A DNA stretch of 64,000 bases from contig CM046307.1 of the NCBI GenBank assembly GCA_025267735.1, positions 33,347,231-33,411,230 on the forward strand. The letters run 5' to 3'. A program made the position numbers and the translations under genes. Of this stretch, positions 11,087 through 22,117 are shown in pieces; position 1 is the first letter of the stretch, and each line of letters opens with the position of its first letter. Source of the DNA: Mactra quadrangularis (Eukaryota; Mollusca; Bivalvia; Venerida; Mactridae). Under the pieces are notes generated by a model. That model ran no database searches. It worked only from the letters and a program-made list of their open reading frames with translations, and was not told the DNA's origin.

Positions 11087-12135
11087 TTGCTCAATATTGG
11101 AATGTATTGCCCGCCTCGAGGTTTTATCGGCACACTTTCACAGCATTTTTGTTACTATCCATGCAACATATAAATTCCAGTATTAAGCGACAGTAAAAAA
11201 TCTGACAATGAAATCTGTACCTCTGAAATTGACCACTGTGTTACAATTCACAAGATATAACTCACAAATATCAAATGTTTGCATAATAAAGATACAATGA
11301 TCTTTACTTTTTATATCAATTATTTATGCTATAATTATATTTATTTAAGTTTAATATGCATGCATCTTCCCAACATGTAAACCTTTTTTACCAACGGTAT
11401 ATCTTATCAAAATATGAAATACTGTAGAATTTTCATGTTGCCTTCGTTGCATAATAAATAAATATTAGTGTCAGGGCGGATAATGGGTTGTGTGCTTCAT
11501 GGCAAATCATGTTTCGTCCCCAAAGAGTCGCTAGTTTGAATCCCTCTCATTCACTTAAACGACTAAGACTCGATAGAAGTTGCGATGGACATAAATGTTG
11601 CCATGGATAATCGTGCTGTGCTTGAGCAGCTGATATGAACCTGGAGGCGGTTGCTTTGGATGCAAACCTTGTGAATACGGACATTATAACAGTACCATGG
11701 GAGTTATGTGCTTACTATGACCTTAAGATGGCTTCTCTATGTTCTAAAGTGGTTGCTTGTACGTAGAGGTAGTAAAATAAGGTACAATACTGGCTTGTTG
11801 AACACCTTAGGGTAGTTAAGTCATCTTGCACTCATGTTGCGATGCTAACTATTTAAATAAAACATTTGAAAAAAATGAAACATTAATTTTGTTTATTATA
11901 TACTTTAAAATATACTATGATATTGACCCATGTTGTGAAAATTGCGTTAGGACTAAAAATCGAAAAAAATGTCTTACGTAATTTTCACATTGATCATTTG
12001 TGAAAAACGCGTACGCAATTTTCACAACTTGTGAAAGTTACTAACGTGTTTTTCACAAGTTGTGAAAATTGCGTACGCGTTTTTCACAACTTGTGAAAAA
12101 CACGGGTTGTGAAAAATGAGGTTCAACAGTGCTTA

Positions 12136-12244
12136 GTTCAAAGTAAAAATCTTGGTTCCACAATTTTAAGCCTATCCCTGGACCGTGAGAGGGACAACTG
12201 GTCACCAGGGTTTTATGGCTCATTGAGTGTTTGTGGCCTTATTT
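12136..12244. other. Short spacer holding the left TTATTT target duplication
   Basis: No gene. TTATTT at 12239-12244 directly precedes the next element and matches 17102-17107 on its far side. Confidence 0.6.
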
Positions 12245-13142
12245 CAGTGTGGGGAATCACGTGACCTAAAATGGTTCTTTACACGGAAAAAATGGCGGCC
12301 ATATCGTAAAATTTGGGCTAAAAGACAAGATAAATGACATTTATACTTCACCAATTTTTATCAAACCTAGCGCAGTCTAAGCAGCACAAAATTCTCTTTC
12401 TAACGGTAGTTCTGCCAAACCCACAACGGTTCTAGTTTTCTAGATTACCTCGAGGTTTTGAACGAGTTGAGAGTTTCTTGGAGGAAAAATGCCGTGGTGC
12501 CTAACACGTACATGCTATGATTTTTTGAAAAATAACTTCTTTTAGCAAAAATACACCAAAATTTTGGCAATGTATGTTTATCTTATGCAGAAATGCAAAT
12601 CACCTGTCAATTACTCATTGTTACGTTTCCATTTGAAAAAGATATTACTGAAAAAGTAATAATGGTGCTTCACACGTACAATTTTTCTGTCATGAAATGA
12701 CGGTGCTTTACACGTTCGATGAAGAACTGATAGTGATTTACAAAAGGTTATAAGTATTATCAGGTTGATATTTATGATAAAAGTTTAACTATGTTCTAGA
12801 CCTTTTTAACTAGTTATTTCAAATCCCTCACACATTCTTGCGTTAGAGGGTTGCGGGTAGATGTACAAGCAGTTGAGTATATAGCTTGAATAGTTTTAAA
12901 CACATTTCGTAGCATTGGGTCTAACAAATTTTCTCAAAAGTTCCAACAATCAACTATACATTTCTACGTCCTATTTATTCCAAATATTTAAATTCTTCAT
13001 CTCTTAAAAGGGCAAAATACATCTAGCCGTTATTATTGATAGTGATGATGGAACTGGGTCATTATTATCTTAATTTATTATTTGCATAATAGATTTATTG
13101 ATGTTTTATTGTTTTTAGAGTGTAGATATATACGAATTAGAT

Positions 13143-14294
13143 CGGTACCTTCCCTTACCGGACTGCCCGTCAGTCCGGTAATTTACCGGACTATACCGGA
13201 CAGACCTAAATATTTCATTGTTTTGATAAAGATACATATTAAAATGGTACTTTTTGCATGTAGTATTGTTATACAACTCAATAAATAAAGTTTTAAATCA
13301 TTTTTTAGCATTTTATTGTGTATATACCCATATAATAATAAAGTATATATCACCGCTGACTGAGCTCACATGGCTTATTCACAGTGATCGTCTGGATTGA
13401 CAATGATCATTACCTTTATGGCCATGGAAAGTGCGTGGGATACATTTATTTATGCTATATATACTATATCACTCATCTAAGGATAGAATTTGGTAATAAA
13501 TACTTAGTTCTGATAACAGATTCATCAACTATCTATACCGGACTGGCATTTTCAGCGATGGAAAGATTACTCTCCCTTTTCTCTACCGGACTGGCCTTGA
13601 AATATACATATAAAATCTTACAACTACCGGACTGGCGATATTTTCATAATTGAATAGCTTCACAAATAGCTAAGAATAGATACTTAAATCGTTTAAAAAC
13701 ATTTTATGCAATATAAGAAGAATTAAATGATGTTATTTGCCACCGAACTGGCATTTATCTATTAATTCTTATCTATTTGTGTTGGTATTCCATCATACAA
13801 ATGTCGCCAGTCCGGTAGTATTTAGATTTTATAAGTAGATATTAAGGCCAGTCCGGCAGTGAAAAGGGAGAGTAATCTTACACAATTTAGAAATGCCAGT
13901 CCGGTAGCAAATAACATTTTTTCTTCTTCTTATATTGCATAGAATGTTTTTAAAACATTTATTTATTCTTAACTATTTATGTAGGTATTCCATCATGAAA
14001 ATATCGCCAGTCCGGTAGGTTTACAATTTTATAAGTATAAATTAAGGCTTGTCCGTTTGTAAAAAGTGAGAATAATCTTACATATTCATTTCTTTGGCTC
14101 TAAGTCGGTTTAAAACGCTATTTTCACTGTTTGAAATCAATCGATTATCAAGATATGGCCTTTTAAAATAATAAAAAAGTCAAAACATGTAATTTTATTG
14201 TTAATCTTTATCAAAACAATGAAATATTTAGGCCAGTCCGGTATAGTCCGATAAATTATCGGACTGACGGGCAGTCCGGTAAGGGAAGGTACCC
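13143..14294. mobile_element. Nested MULE-like TIR element rich in CCGGACTG (1152 bp)
   Basis: The ends CGGTACCTTCCCTTACCGGA and the reverse of the right end (GGGTACCTTCCCTTACCGG) match with one terminal mismatch. They are flanked by CGAATTAGAT at 13133-13142 and 14295-14304. A 10-bp TSD suggests the Mutator-like superfamily. At least eleven CCGGACTG/CAGTCCGG sites lie along it: in one orientation at about 13538, 13587 and 13626, in the other at about 13806, 13849, 13894, 14005 and 14232, plus both at the ends. The inner halves (about 13500-13740 and 13800-14060) are themselves imperfect inverted copies. Such repeated subterminal sites often bind transposase. No gene is encoded. Confidence 0.8.
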
Positions 14295-14977
14295 CGAATT
14301 AGATAAATACATATATACGTCATTTCTAATGACGAATGCCCTATTTTCTGTTTCAGAATGAAAACACTATGCCATTATTAGATAAATCTTTTTCATCAAA
14401 CATCGGCCTATAAAAATACCGAATTTGAGTTGACTAATTACTCAATTTTATTTGCCATGCGGCACGTTATTTTATGTGACTGTGAAAAAACAATCGGCGA
14501 ACAAAAGAATTAAAAATTTTATTATACAAATTTGACAAGTGACAATTGTTATATTCTTTGAAAACGATAACGTGTTTGAAGTTAATTCATATATGAGGTC
14601 AGGTTATTACATTTAATTAGCACCCTGCACTGTCGGTTTGAGTAAACCTTGTTGTGATTTTGGCATCGTATATATTTATAAATATCCAAAAATATCGTAC
14701 TATTTACGGGCGTATGATTTTATTTTTATCTAAGTATGAACAATTACGTCAATAAAAATTGATTTATGTGAGTCGGCACCGAGTCCCTTTCACTGATAAT
14801 CAAGGTATATCAACTTTTTTGATGATTACCGCCGATCAGTTTTTATAATGGCAGACGATGACTTCGTTATTAATTTGAGAGTTCAGTGGTTGCTATAAGT
14901 AAATTAACTCTCAATAAATAACTGATCGAATGATAACGGGAGTTGCATCGTAACGTTTTAGCTTCTTACACGACAGA

Positions 14978-15140
14978 GTGAAAATATGCGATCCTGTCAA
15001 CGTTCGATATCGCCAAAAATCGGCTTTAAGATTTTTCTTTTTCGATTTTGCCGAGGAAATCGGCCGATTTTTTTGTGTTTTCGCCGAAAACTCGGCCCAA
15101 TCTCTGGATTTCGCCGTAAAAAAATCGGCAGACTTTTCAG
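14978..15140 (+). repeat. AATCGGC-rich low-complexity stretch
   Basis: AATCGGC or its close forms (AAAATCGGC, GAAATCGGCCGA, AACTCGGCC, AAAATCGGCAG) recur about every 25-30 bp between T-rich runs, with a GCCGA counterpart. A 67-codon frame with runs of Phe covers it but is plainly a product of the T-rich repeat. It lies inside the 4.86-kb element. Confidence 0.45.
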
Positions 15141-17107
15141 AGTTTGTTAATTTAAACCATTTATTTCAGGCTAAAGAGTAAATGGGATCGTGAAACATTT
15201 GTCTCATTAATTTCGTATCCAGGCGATATCGGCACATTTTGTGTAGGTGTATATGAAGCCAATCTAAATCAAGCCAAGTTGGATAATGTATACAGAAATG
15301 AAAATTCTAGTCATTAAATGAAAAGCAATATGCTAAAATTGATAAAAACTTCTCCATAACAGATTAAAACTCAGACTTAGTAATTATAAGAAATTATACT
15401 TTACCTTTCCAGTGAATCTACTACACTTACGTCCAAAGAGGTTTCTCTGTTCTGGATCGTTCATGGAGTTAATTTTCTTCAACTCAGAGCGAATATTTAT
15501 TTACCTTGAAATTTTCGGTGACATCACATCACCTTCTTCAGCTGACTGATTTTTTATCACATGGCCGGTAGATTTGTATGTATATTCAACATAATGGTAC
15601 TCTAACAAACAGTTCATACAAAAGGCAGACAAACAGTTATTACAGTGGTAGACGAATAGTCCTAGCAAACGCTAAATTTAAAAGTATTTCAAGTAATTGA
15701 AATGCTTAAATCACTGGAGCTTCAGAGGGCTTCGCCTCCAGTGACCCCACCATTGCGTTGCCCTGGACCCAAAATAGGACACAGCGCGACCCCATTGATC
15801 CCCGGCCTTAATTTTCAGGTTTTTACAACCAATATCACCCCTGAGCAATCATATAAAAAAGTCCTTTGTGTTTTTGTTTCAATGCATACTTGATAAAATT
15901 GTACGGAGCCTTTAAAGTTACATTTGAATTTCTATTTTTATTACGCAATTATTTCGTAAAACGTTACATTTTATTAATTTACTTTAACGATTTTTCTTTT
16001 CGTTAAACGAAAACATATTTTGTTGAAACAAAATAACTGTGAAAATAAAAAGTACTTAAAGTGTCACTTTATTTGCCTTTTACATATCTTACATACCCAA
16101 GTTGACTCCCGACACTATGTATAATGCATTGTCCACAAAAATCAGCAACCTTAGCTCAATTACATATAAGTGTGAAAATGAATATATATGCACGCATATA
16201 TTTGATGACGTAGATGTATATAATAAAGCTACTCAAGTCACATTTTCATTGTTTGAAACATTTTTGCCTCGTTCTTCCTCGCTTTCTCCCATCTGACACC
16301 TAATGCTCCTTCTAGATCGCTTTTCTATTTACACTCACTGTTCACTCTTTTCGGCGACCTGGCAGCCGCGTACACTCCTTCAAATCGAACGTGTAAAGGG
16401 AAAATCTGATATGTCACATAAAATCAAATGCTATTTTTTGTAGATATGTGTATAGAAAAGCGTGCATTGGTATGAATTTGCAAACTTTATTTGGTAAAAG
16501 GCGACTTTGTTATCAATTGGTGACAATGTACCGATATATGAATATCTCGTCAAACGGACGTGTGGGTGCTATAATGGATGTAAAAAAATTCCGTTAGAGA
16601 TATGTAATGTACAATGAGTTCTTTATCGAACGTGTAAAGCACCATCATTTTATGACAGAAAAATTGTACGTGTGAAGCACCAATAGACACTTAGCATGAA
16701 TATCGTTCTTATTTAAAGACGTACCAGAAAATTATCGACAGGTTATGTGTATTTCTGCATAAGGTAAACATACATTCGCAAAAGCTCGGTCAATTTCAGT
16801 TTAAATTTGTTAATTTTCAATAATTCTTAGCAACAACGTGTTAGGCACCACGGCATTTTTCCTCCAAGAAACTCTCAACTCGTTCAAAACCTCGAGGTAA
16901 TCTAGAAAACTAGAACCGTTGTGGGTTTGGCAGAACTACCTTTAGAAAGAGAATTTTGTGCCGCTTAGACTGCGCTAGGTTTGATAAAAATTGGTTAAGT
17001 ATAAATGTCATTTATCTTGTCTTTTAGCCCAAATTTTACGATATGGCCGCCATTTTTTTCCGTGTAAAGAACCATTTTAGGTCACGTGATTCCCCACACT
17101 GTTATTT

Positions 17108-17582
17108 GATCTTGATATTCCATTTTAACTCTCAAATGTATGTCAATGAAAGGAAAATACATGTACAACGTTTGCTAATGTATTGAGGTAAACTGATAAG
17201 CAATCTTGGTAACAATGGTTCAAAATACGTTTGTTTCAAAGTCAAGTATACTTATCCGGTATATAAACTACAAAAATCGACTGAACCGTGCATGGAAGGA
17301 TGTAGAAAATGTTTTTCCATTTTCTGAAAGCTGAGACACTGTAGTTTACGAAACTGGATGATGCCTTTTTGGCACTCTTGGGCAACTTCCAAAATTCAAG
17401 ATGGCGGACAAAATGGCGGATGAGAGCTGATAAGTGTAATATTAATCAAATTTGATCAAAGTCTGATCATTTAAAATGCTAATTTAAGTCTTACATTATC
17501 TGCAATTTCATTTCATGCAATTTTGGCAACCTTCGTTTATTCTCAAATCCAAGATGGCGGACACAATGGCAGATTAAAGCTA
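17108..17582. other. Short unique stretch with two AAGATGGCGG motifs
   Basis: No gene was found. CAAGATGGCGGACA occurs at about 17398 and 17550, each followed within 15 bases by an AATGG(C) repeat; AAGATGGCGG is the metazoan YY1 core motif. The stretch may be the remnant of a promoter-like or dispersed repeat; it separates two TIR elements. Confidence 0.4.
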
Positions 17583-18420
17583 TGTTGAACCTCATTTTTC
17601 ACAACCCGTGTTTTTCACATCTTGTGAAAATCGCGTACGTATTTTTTTACAACTTGTGTGAAAAACACGTTAGCATACAAATTGCATACGAGCATAGAAA
17701 CGCATTTTTCACAACTTTAAATGTGACGTTAAAAGTTTTGAAAAATTTGAGTTTTTTTGGTACTAACACATTTTTCACACTTGTGATATTTTTAGTTGCT
17801 AGCTGTAAGTTAGTAAGTAAGTAAGTATTTTTTTTCGTGACATGTTTTATGACAATATTACAAACATGAAAACAACATGAAAAGTATTTACAGATAAACA
17901 TGAGACCCAGTGGGTGTAAGAACCACACTTGCAAAAATATTTTTGCGAAAAACGAGGTTTAAAGTTTGTTCAACCCGTTTTGTAATAAAAGCCCGAATTG
18001 TTTTAATTATTACAAAACGGGTTATTACAAAAGTAATTGAACATACAAACGCAATTTGTGATCAAATCTCGAAATGTAATTAAATGTCTAGTTATATTAA
18101 TTTTATCATAAAATATAGTACGATACTTTGAATCATTGGTAAGGAAAGAAAATAATGTTTAACAAGCAATCTTAAATTATCAAATAGACAAATTACTTAC
18201 ATTCGTCATATTAATTTGAAGATTTCGTCAGAAAAAACAAGTTGACATATTATATTGAAAAACGAGTATTTGAAAAGTGGTTGAACTTACCAACCCGTTT
18301 ATTATAAATAATTATTACAATTCGGGGTTTTATCACAAAATGGACAAACGTTAAAAAAAACCACGAGCGTAATTTTTACAGGTTGTGAAAAACACGGTGT
18401 GTGAAAAATGAGGTTCAACG
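17583..18420. mobile_element. Second TIR element with GTTGAACCTCATTTTTCAC ends (838 bp)
   Basis: It begins GTTGAACCTCATTTTTCACA and ends TGTGAAAAATGAGGTTCAAC, with inner pairs CCCGTGTTTTTCACA and TTGTGAAAAACACGG. It is homologous along its length to 10312-11003: both carry CAACCCGTTTTGTAATAA, ACATACAAACGCA and ATATTAATTTTAT. It has an extra 120-bp middle piece around 17820-17940. Frames of 80-95 codons on both strands mirror each other and are not genes. Non-autonomous. Confidence 0.75.
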
Positions 18421-18494
18421 ATGCTTACGTCACACTTTGTAAAAGAAGATACAACCTCTGCAGGGAGATTGGTATTACATGAAGAAAGTTTTGG

Positions 18495-18700
18495 AGTTTT
18501 AACGCAGTGTAACACAAAAAAATGATCATTTCATAGCGGCCAGCCCACATAACCAAGCTTTCCTGTACCTTTTGTTTAAAACCAATTCTCACTTACATTT
18601 AAAAAAACCCCAACAACTTCTACGTAATATTATACCCTATCAATGGAGAAACATTGACATTTTAGTAAAATTTTCATAAAGAATGTATTTGCATGTGTTA
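18495..18700 (-). repeat. Degraded SINE body (relic)
   Basis: In minus orientation the order of phrases matches the intact SINEs: GCGGCCAGCCCACATAACC, AAGCTTTCCTGTACC, CCAATTCTCACTTAC, ATTATACCCTATCAATGGAG, AAACATTGACATTT, AAATTTTCATAAAG. Many substitutions and a lost tRNA head mark it as old. Confidence 0.55.
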
Positions 18701-19521
18701 AAATATAAAAAAAAATGTATAAACCTATACAATGTATGCTTACCCCCCCCCATATTTTTTTTAATGGAACAGACCATGTTTATATGGATACATAATTTAA
18801 ATTAACCACCTGTAAAATCAAAGTACTGAAAGTAAAGATAGCTGAATGTTGTACCTTGAGATTTTTCACATAGATGTTTATTACATTGTTATTTTTGCAT
18901 TGTTCTGATGCGACTTGACGTCCAACCAAAGAACCTTCACTTAGACCATTACAATGCTGTAAATATAGTGAGTTCGAAAATACAGAGTCGTTATATTTTT
19001 CTGGAGAAAAAGTTTACCTCGGATCTGTTTATCAACGGCCAGCGATACGATTTGCACCGTTGCGATTCGTATCCGGGGTCTATAGTCACATTATCTAATA
19101 CAACAACCAATCAGGTAAAACTCAGAACTACTTTCTATGCGACTGAGTAAGAAATGTTTTCTACACAGACAAAAATACAAACTATTTTCTTTTTGATAAA
19201 GTATAGTCTAAAACTTGTTGTGACTGAATTTTGTACGCGATAAAACAAGAACTGTTTTGCTTGGTATAAGTAGGAAATGCCTTCTGTGCGACTGACAAGG
19301 AGCTTTTTTTCTACACAGACAAAAGATGGAACTACTTTCATTGGAATAAAGAAAGGACTATTTTCTTTGCTTATGAGCAGGAACTATTTACTTTCAGAAA
19401 AGAGTAGGAACTTTTTTTACGGAAGAATACATACCTGGTTATCTAAACATCCAAGATTGTAAGCTGTCTCCCCCTGCGTAATTCTCATATCCATATAACA
19501 TGACTGAAATATGTTATAAAC
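18701..19521. other. AT-rich stretch with an imperfect duplication
   Basis: The phrase GCGACTGA...TTTTCTACACAGACAAAA occurs at about 19139-19173 and again at about 19288-19323, with similar 'agaactattttctttg' phrases between and after, so this part is a degenerate tandem duplication of about 150 bp. An 80-codon plus frame at 18908-19150 has no family that I recognise; its 3' end lies in the repeat. A run of ten C near 18741 is also present. No gene is called. Confidence 0.4.
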
Positions 19522-19779
19522 CAGGGTCAATGGCGCAGTTGGTAGCGCACCGGGATTTCGAATCCCAACCGGGGAGGTTATACCCTTCCATGAAAATTTG
19601 ACAATAATGTTGATTTTCCTCCATTTATTAGATAATATGGAGAAGTTTTGTGGAAAGGTATGTGAGTACTGGTTATAGACAAGTGTCCAGGAAAGCTAGG
19701 TTAAGTGCACTCGACGCCGTAAAACGACCTTAATTGTGTTGACACGGCGTTAACTCCAATAAATAAATAAATAAATAAG
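19522..19779 (+). mobile_element. tRNA-derived SINE, head shortened
   Basis: The head GGGTCAATGGCGCAGTTGG carries a Pol III A box and is followed by GGGATTTCGAATCCC, a degenerate B box. Compared with the full copy at 31527-31807, about 28 bases between A and B boxes are missing. The body keeps the family order: GGTTATACCCTTCCATG, CCTCCATTTATTAG, ATATGGAGAAGTT, GAGTACTGGTTATAGACAAG, GTCCAGGAAAGCTAGGTTA, CGACGCCGTAAAACGACC and GTGTTGACACGGCGTTAA. It ends in an AAAT tetranucleotide tail. A central block this strongly conserved is typical of long-lived mollusc SINE families. Confidence 0.8.
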
Positions 19780-20030
19780 TGAAATATATTATAGATGTGT
19801 ATCATTCTAATACAGGTGCGTGTATTTTCATTCAATATCTACGAAGACATGCAAATAAATTCACATACCAAGGAGTTCCGAATATTAATTATATGGATAC
19901 TATACATAGGCGGATCTAGCGGGGGAGTCAGGGGGTTTAGACCCCCTTAGAATTTCCAAAATGTACCTTTCCATTAGTGTATGTATAGACAGATAGTCTA
20001 TTTGAAGTTGCATAAAGCAATTTTTTTCGG
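19780..20030. other. Spacer with a fragment of the CATAGGCGG element
   Basis: At 19907-19990 CATAGGCGGATCTAGCGGGG and a following CCCCCTTAGAATTTCC phrase resemble the left end of the element at 34482-34960, but the copy is truncated. Nothing else is recognised. Confidence 0.4.
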
Positions 20031-20762
20031 TATAGGTCGTTAGCGGTAAAGCTGGACCCCTAAAATCATGATATATCTCAATAACTATCGCTTGAAATTA
20101 ACTCAAATTTTGTATGTGATCATAACTAGCATTTTCCTTCTCAAATCCAAAAATTCAGAATTTTTCTTTAATTACATAACATACTTCCTATAGACATGCA
20201 ATGCAAATTTTGAAGCCAAAAAGCGACTTTTGTTAAATGGGTATGTACCATAATCAGAACAGCCACATAACAGTTGATACAAAATGATAGCTAAATATGA
20301 GGCCCGGTTTGAAATTTTATTTAATTACAAAGTAAAACAGTATGTACAAACTCAAATATCATCATCATTGTCGTCTGCATCGTCAAAATCTATACAGATT
20401 CTACACGTACGATTTTAAAGACGGGCCTCTGCTTTACAATTCAGTAGACTGTCGAGTGTTTATTTAAGCGACAAATTTACAGTAAACGCACGGGACTTAG
20501 TATAAATACACTGGAAGTATGACATGTTATAATCAGAACAGTTTATTTTACCTCCCGCCGGATTTTTGATAAAAAATTCCAAATATTTTGCATCGTACCT
20601 TATGGAAAACTTTTTTATTCATCTATTAAAAATTCTGAAAATTTTAATCCTAGAAGGAAAAATTGAAATAAGATTGTATTAAAATTTTTAGCAAAATCGC
20701 TGTTATAGTTTAAAAGATATTTACGGCAAATAGGGGTCCAGCATTAACGCAAACGACCTATA
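20031..20762. mobile_element. TIR element with TATAGGTCGTT ends (732 bp)
   Basis: The left end TATAGGTCGTTAGCGGTAAA then GCTGGACCCCTA is matched by the reverse of the right end (TAGGGGTCCAGCATTAACGC then AAACGACCTATA), with three mismatches in 30. The terminal TA fits the TA duplication of Tc1/mariner-type MITEs. The inner part is AT-rich with a duplicated 'ataatcagaacag' phrase (about 20253 and 20532). No coding capacity. Confidence 0.7.
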
Positions 20763-20779
20763 CTTAACATTATATTCCT

Positions 20780-20862
20780 ATGACATTTTAAATCGCATGA
20801 CATTCATAAATAACGTGACATTCTGAAATAACGTGACATACTTAAATCACGTGACATTCATA
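20780..20862 (+). repeat. 18-bp tandem repeat, four copies
   Basis: The unit is close to AAATAACGTGACATTCTK: the four copies start AAATCGCATG, AAATAACGTG, AAATAACGTG and AAATCACGTG, spaced exactly 18 bp, with a partial fifth to the left. The CACGTG/AACGTG core is the most conserved part. Confidence 0.7.
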
Positions 20863-21782
20863 ATCTCGGGACCAACTTTAATCATTTGTCTCATAAATTA
20901 CGTGGAATACCTGGAAATCTCGGCACGGGACTGTTAGGCCGTGAGCCAGATACACTTTTGCTCCCCCCCGGGGGAATTTTCAAGACCCATAATTTTTTAT
21001 TCCCCTATCTGTCCTGAGTACAACAGTACAAAGTTGGCAAGTTTCCAGTGGGGCATTGCTGAGAAAATCAACTTTTAATTGTATAGGTAAATAGCAATTT
21101 TTGTTCCATTTTTATCGATTTATTTTTGCAAAAAAACATTAAATCATGTTTGCAACACCAAGTTCTCTTGATATTGTTTGTCAAATAAAAAGAAAATGTG
21201 TCTTTTGTGTTTTATAAAGGAAATTGCTGTTGATACTGAGCTCATAAGTACCTTAAAATGTAACATACGTTACTGTGCCTTTCCGCGCAGACTATGAAAC
21301 ATAGCCACATAAAGTAGTCATAATACACTTGCTTTCTAAGGTATACAATGTTGTTGTATGTAAGAATACGATTTTTATCTTGTTCCTTAGAAATATTAAC
21401 TTACACACAGCTCTTAAACTTTGTCGCCAAGAGTGTTGAAACATACATAACCATAGAAAATCCATTTTTTTTCAAGATATCATACTTGTAAAATATTTTA
21501 AAACATAAGATCAGATATAAACTTAAACTTTTTCATTTGATTAAACGCCTATTTCTATGTTACATATTCAATGGCGTTGTACAAAAATGTTATAACTAAA
21601 ATAATAATAAATACATGTAAGTAAAAACCCTCCACCATAAAAACATATGTACATGTATATACAATAACACAAATAAATAAAAAGCCTTTATAATTCATAT
21701 TTTTGGACATACATCCTTCACAGTTCATGATTCCAACTAAGTTTACATTTTTATCACTAATTTCTCATTTATTTCTATTTAT
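20863..21782. other. AT-rich intergenic stretch
   Basis: No gene is seen. It holds a CCCCCCCGGGGG run near 20964 and dispersed copies of an AACATACGTTAC-like motif (about 21262 and 21439), which recurs on the far side of the LINE. Confidence 0.4.
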
Positions 21783-21968
21783 TTTACATTGAAAATTGGT
21801 GTCCTGAACAGTATAACATAATGCTACTGTTAACCGGACATGTCCTGAACAGTGTAACATAATGCCACTGTTAACCAGACAATTCCCCAAAGGTGTCGAA
21901 ACATCACCTTTAAAAGGCCCTTAATACATCCCCAAAGGTGTCGAAACATCATCTTTAAAGGGACAATT
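21783..21968 (-). repeat. Tandem 3' tail of the LINE
   Basis: Two pairs of direct repeats sit just past the LINE's 3' coding end. CCTGAACAGTATAACATAAT and its near copy are about 45 bp apart, and CCCCAAAGGTGTCGAAACAT occurs twice about 48 bp apart. CR1/L2-type elements usually end in short tandem units instead of poly(A), which fits this position and the minus orientation. Confidence 0.6.
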
Positions 21969-22117
21969 TATTCAGGTTGTCATTGCAGTCATATCAAACA
22001 AGGTATTAAATGACCGAGAGCGAGGCAATCCTCATTCCCATGTCACAATGCGCTCACTCAATCACTTAGTATGTTTACCGTAATTGTAAGATGAGGCATT
22101 AGCAAGCCATGTCAGTT

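Larger units (their letters stand above)
6496..12135. mobile_element. Foldback/TIR element, ~5.6 kb with nested insertions
   Basis: Left end TAAGCATTGTTGAACCTC and right end GAGGTTCAACAGTGCTTA are inverted copies. The arms continue: AAACACGTTAGT, CGATTTTTAGTCCTAACGC and TATCATAGTATATCTTAAAG on the left recur in reverse at 11880-12120. 6780-6905 and 9690-10300 together match the reverse of 11187-11870, for example the phrases around 'agcgactct' (10000-10012, 11520-11535) and 'agcaaccgcttcgaggt' (9759, 11640-11660). So each arm is about 0.9-1 kb. The left arm is split by the TTAA insertion at 6910-9687, and a smaller relative sits in the centre (10312-11003). No transposase gene is seen, so it is non-autonomous. 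No convincing TSD was found. Confidence 0.8.
12245..17101. mobile_element. Large TIR element with 6-bp TSD (TTATTT), 4.86 kb
   Basis: The termini are inverted: CAGTGTGGGGAATCACGTGA at 12245 and its reverse ending at 17101, flanked by TTATTT on both sides (12239-12244, 17102-17107). Arms run about 490 bp (12245-12735 and 16612-17101) at high identity, including TACCTCGAGGTTTTGAACG, GCCGTGGTGCCTAACACGT and the ACGTACAATTTTTCTGTCAT block with GTGCTTTACACGTTCGA. No transposase is visible; the inner 3.9 kb holds a MULE-like insertion (13143-14294) and AT-rich non-coding DNA. Polintons share long TIRs and 6-bp TSDs, but no polinton gene is present and the terminal bases are CAG rather than AG. The superfamily is therefore open; I am sure only that it is a TIR element. 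Confidence 0.8.

Noticed and set aside
14978..15181. Phe-rich 67-codon frame
   Set aside because: Explained by T-rich AATCGGC repeats; no family similarity.
12245..17101. Polinton/Maverick assignment
   Set aside because: TSD length fits, but no PolB, integrase, protease or capsid gene is present, the size is far smaller, and the terminal bases differ.
18908..19150. 80-codon plus-strand frame
   Set aside because: No known domain, and its end falls in a degenerate duplication.
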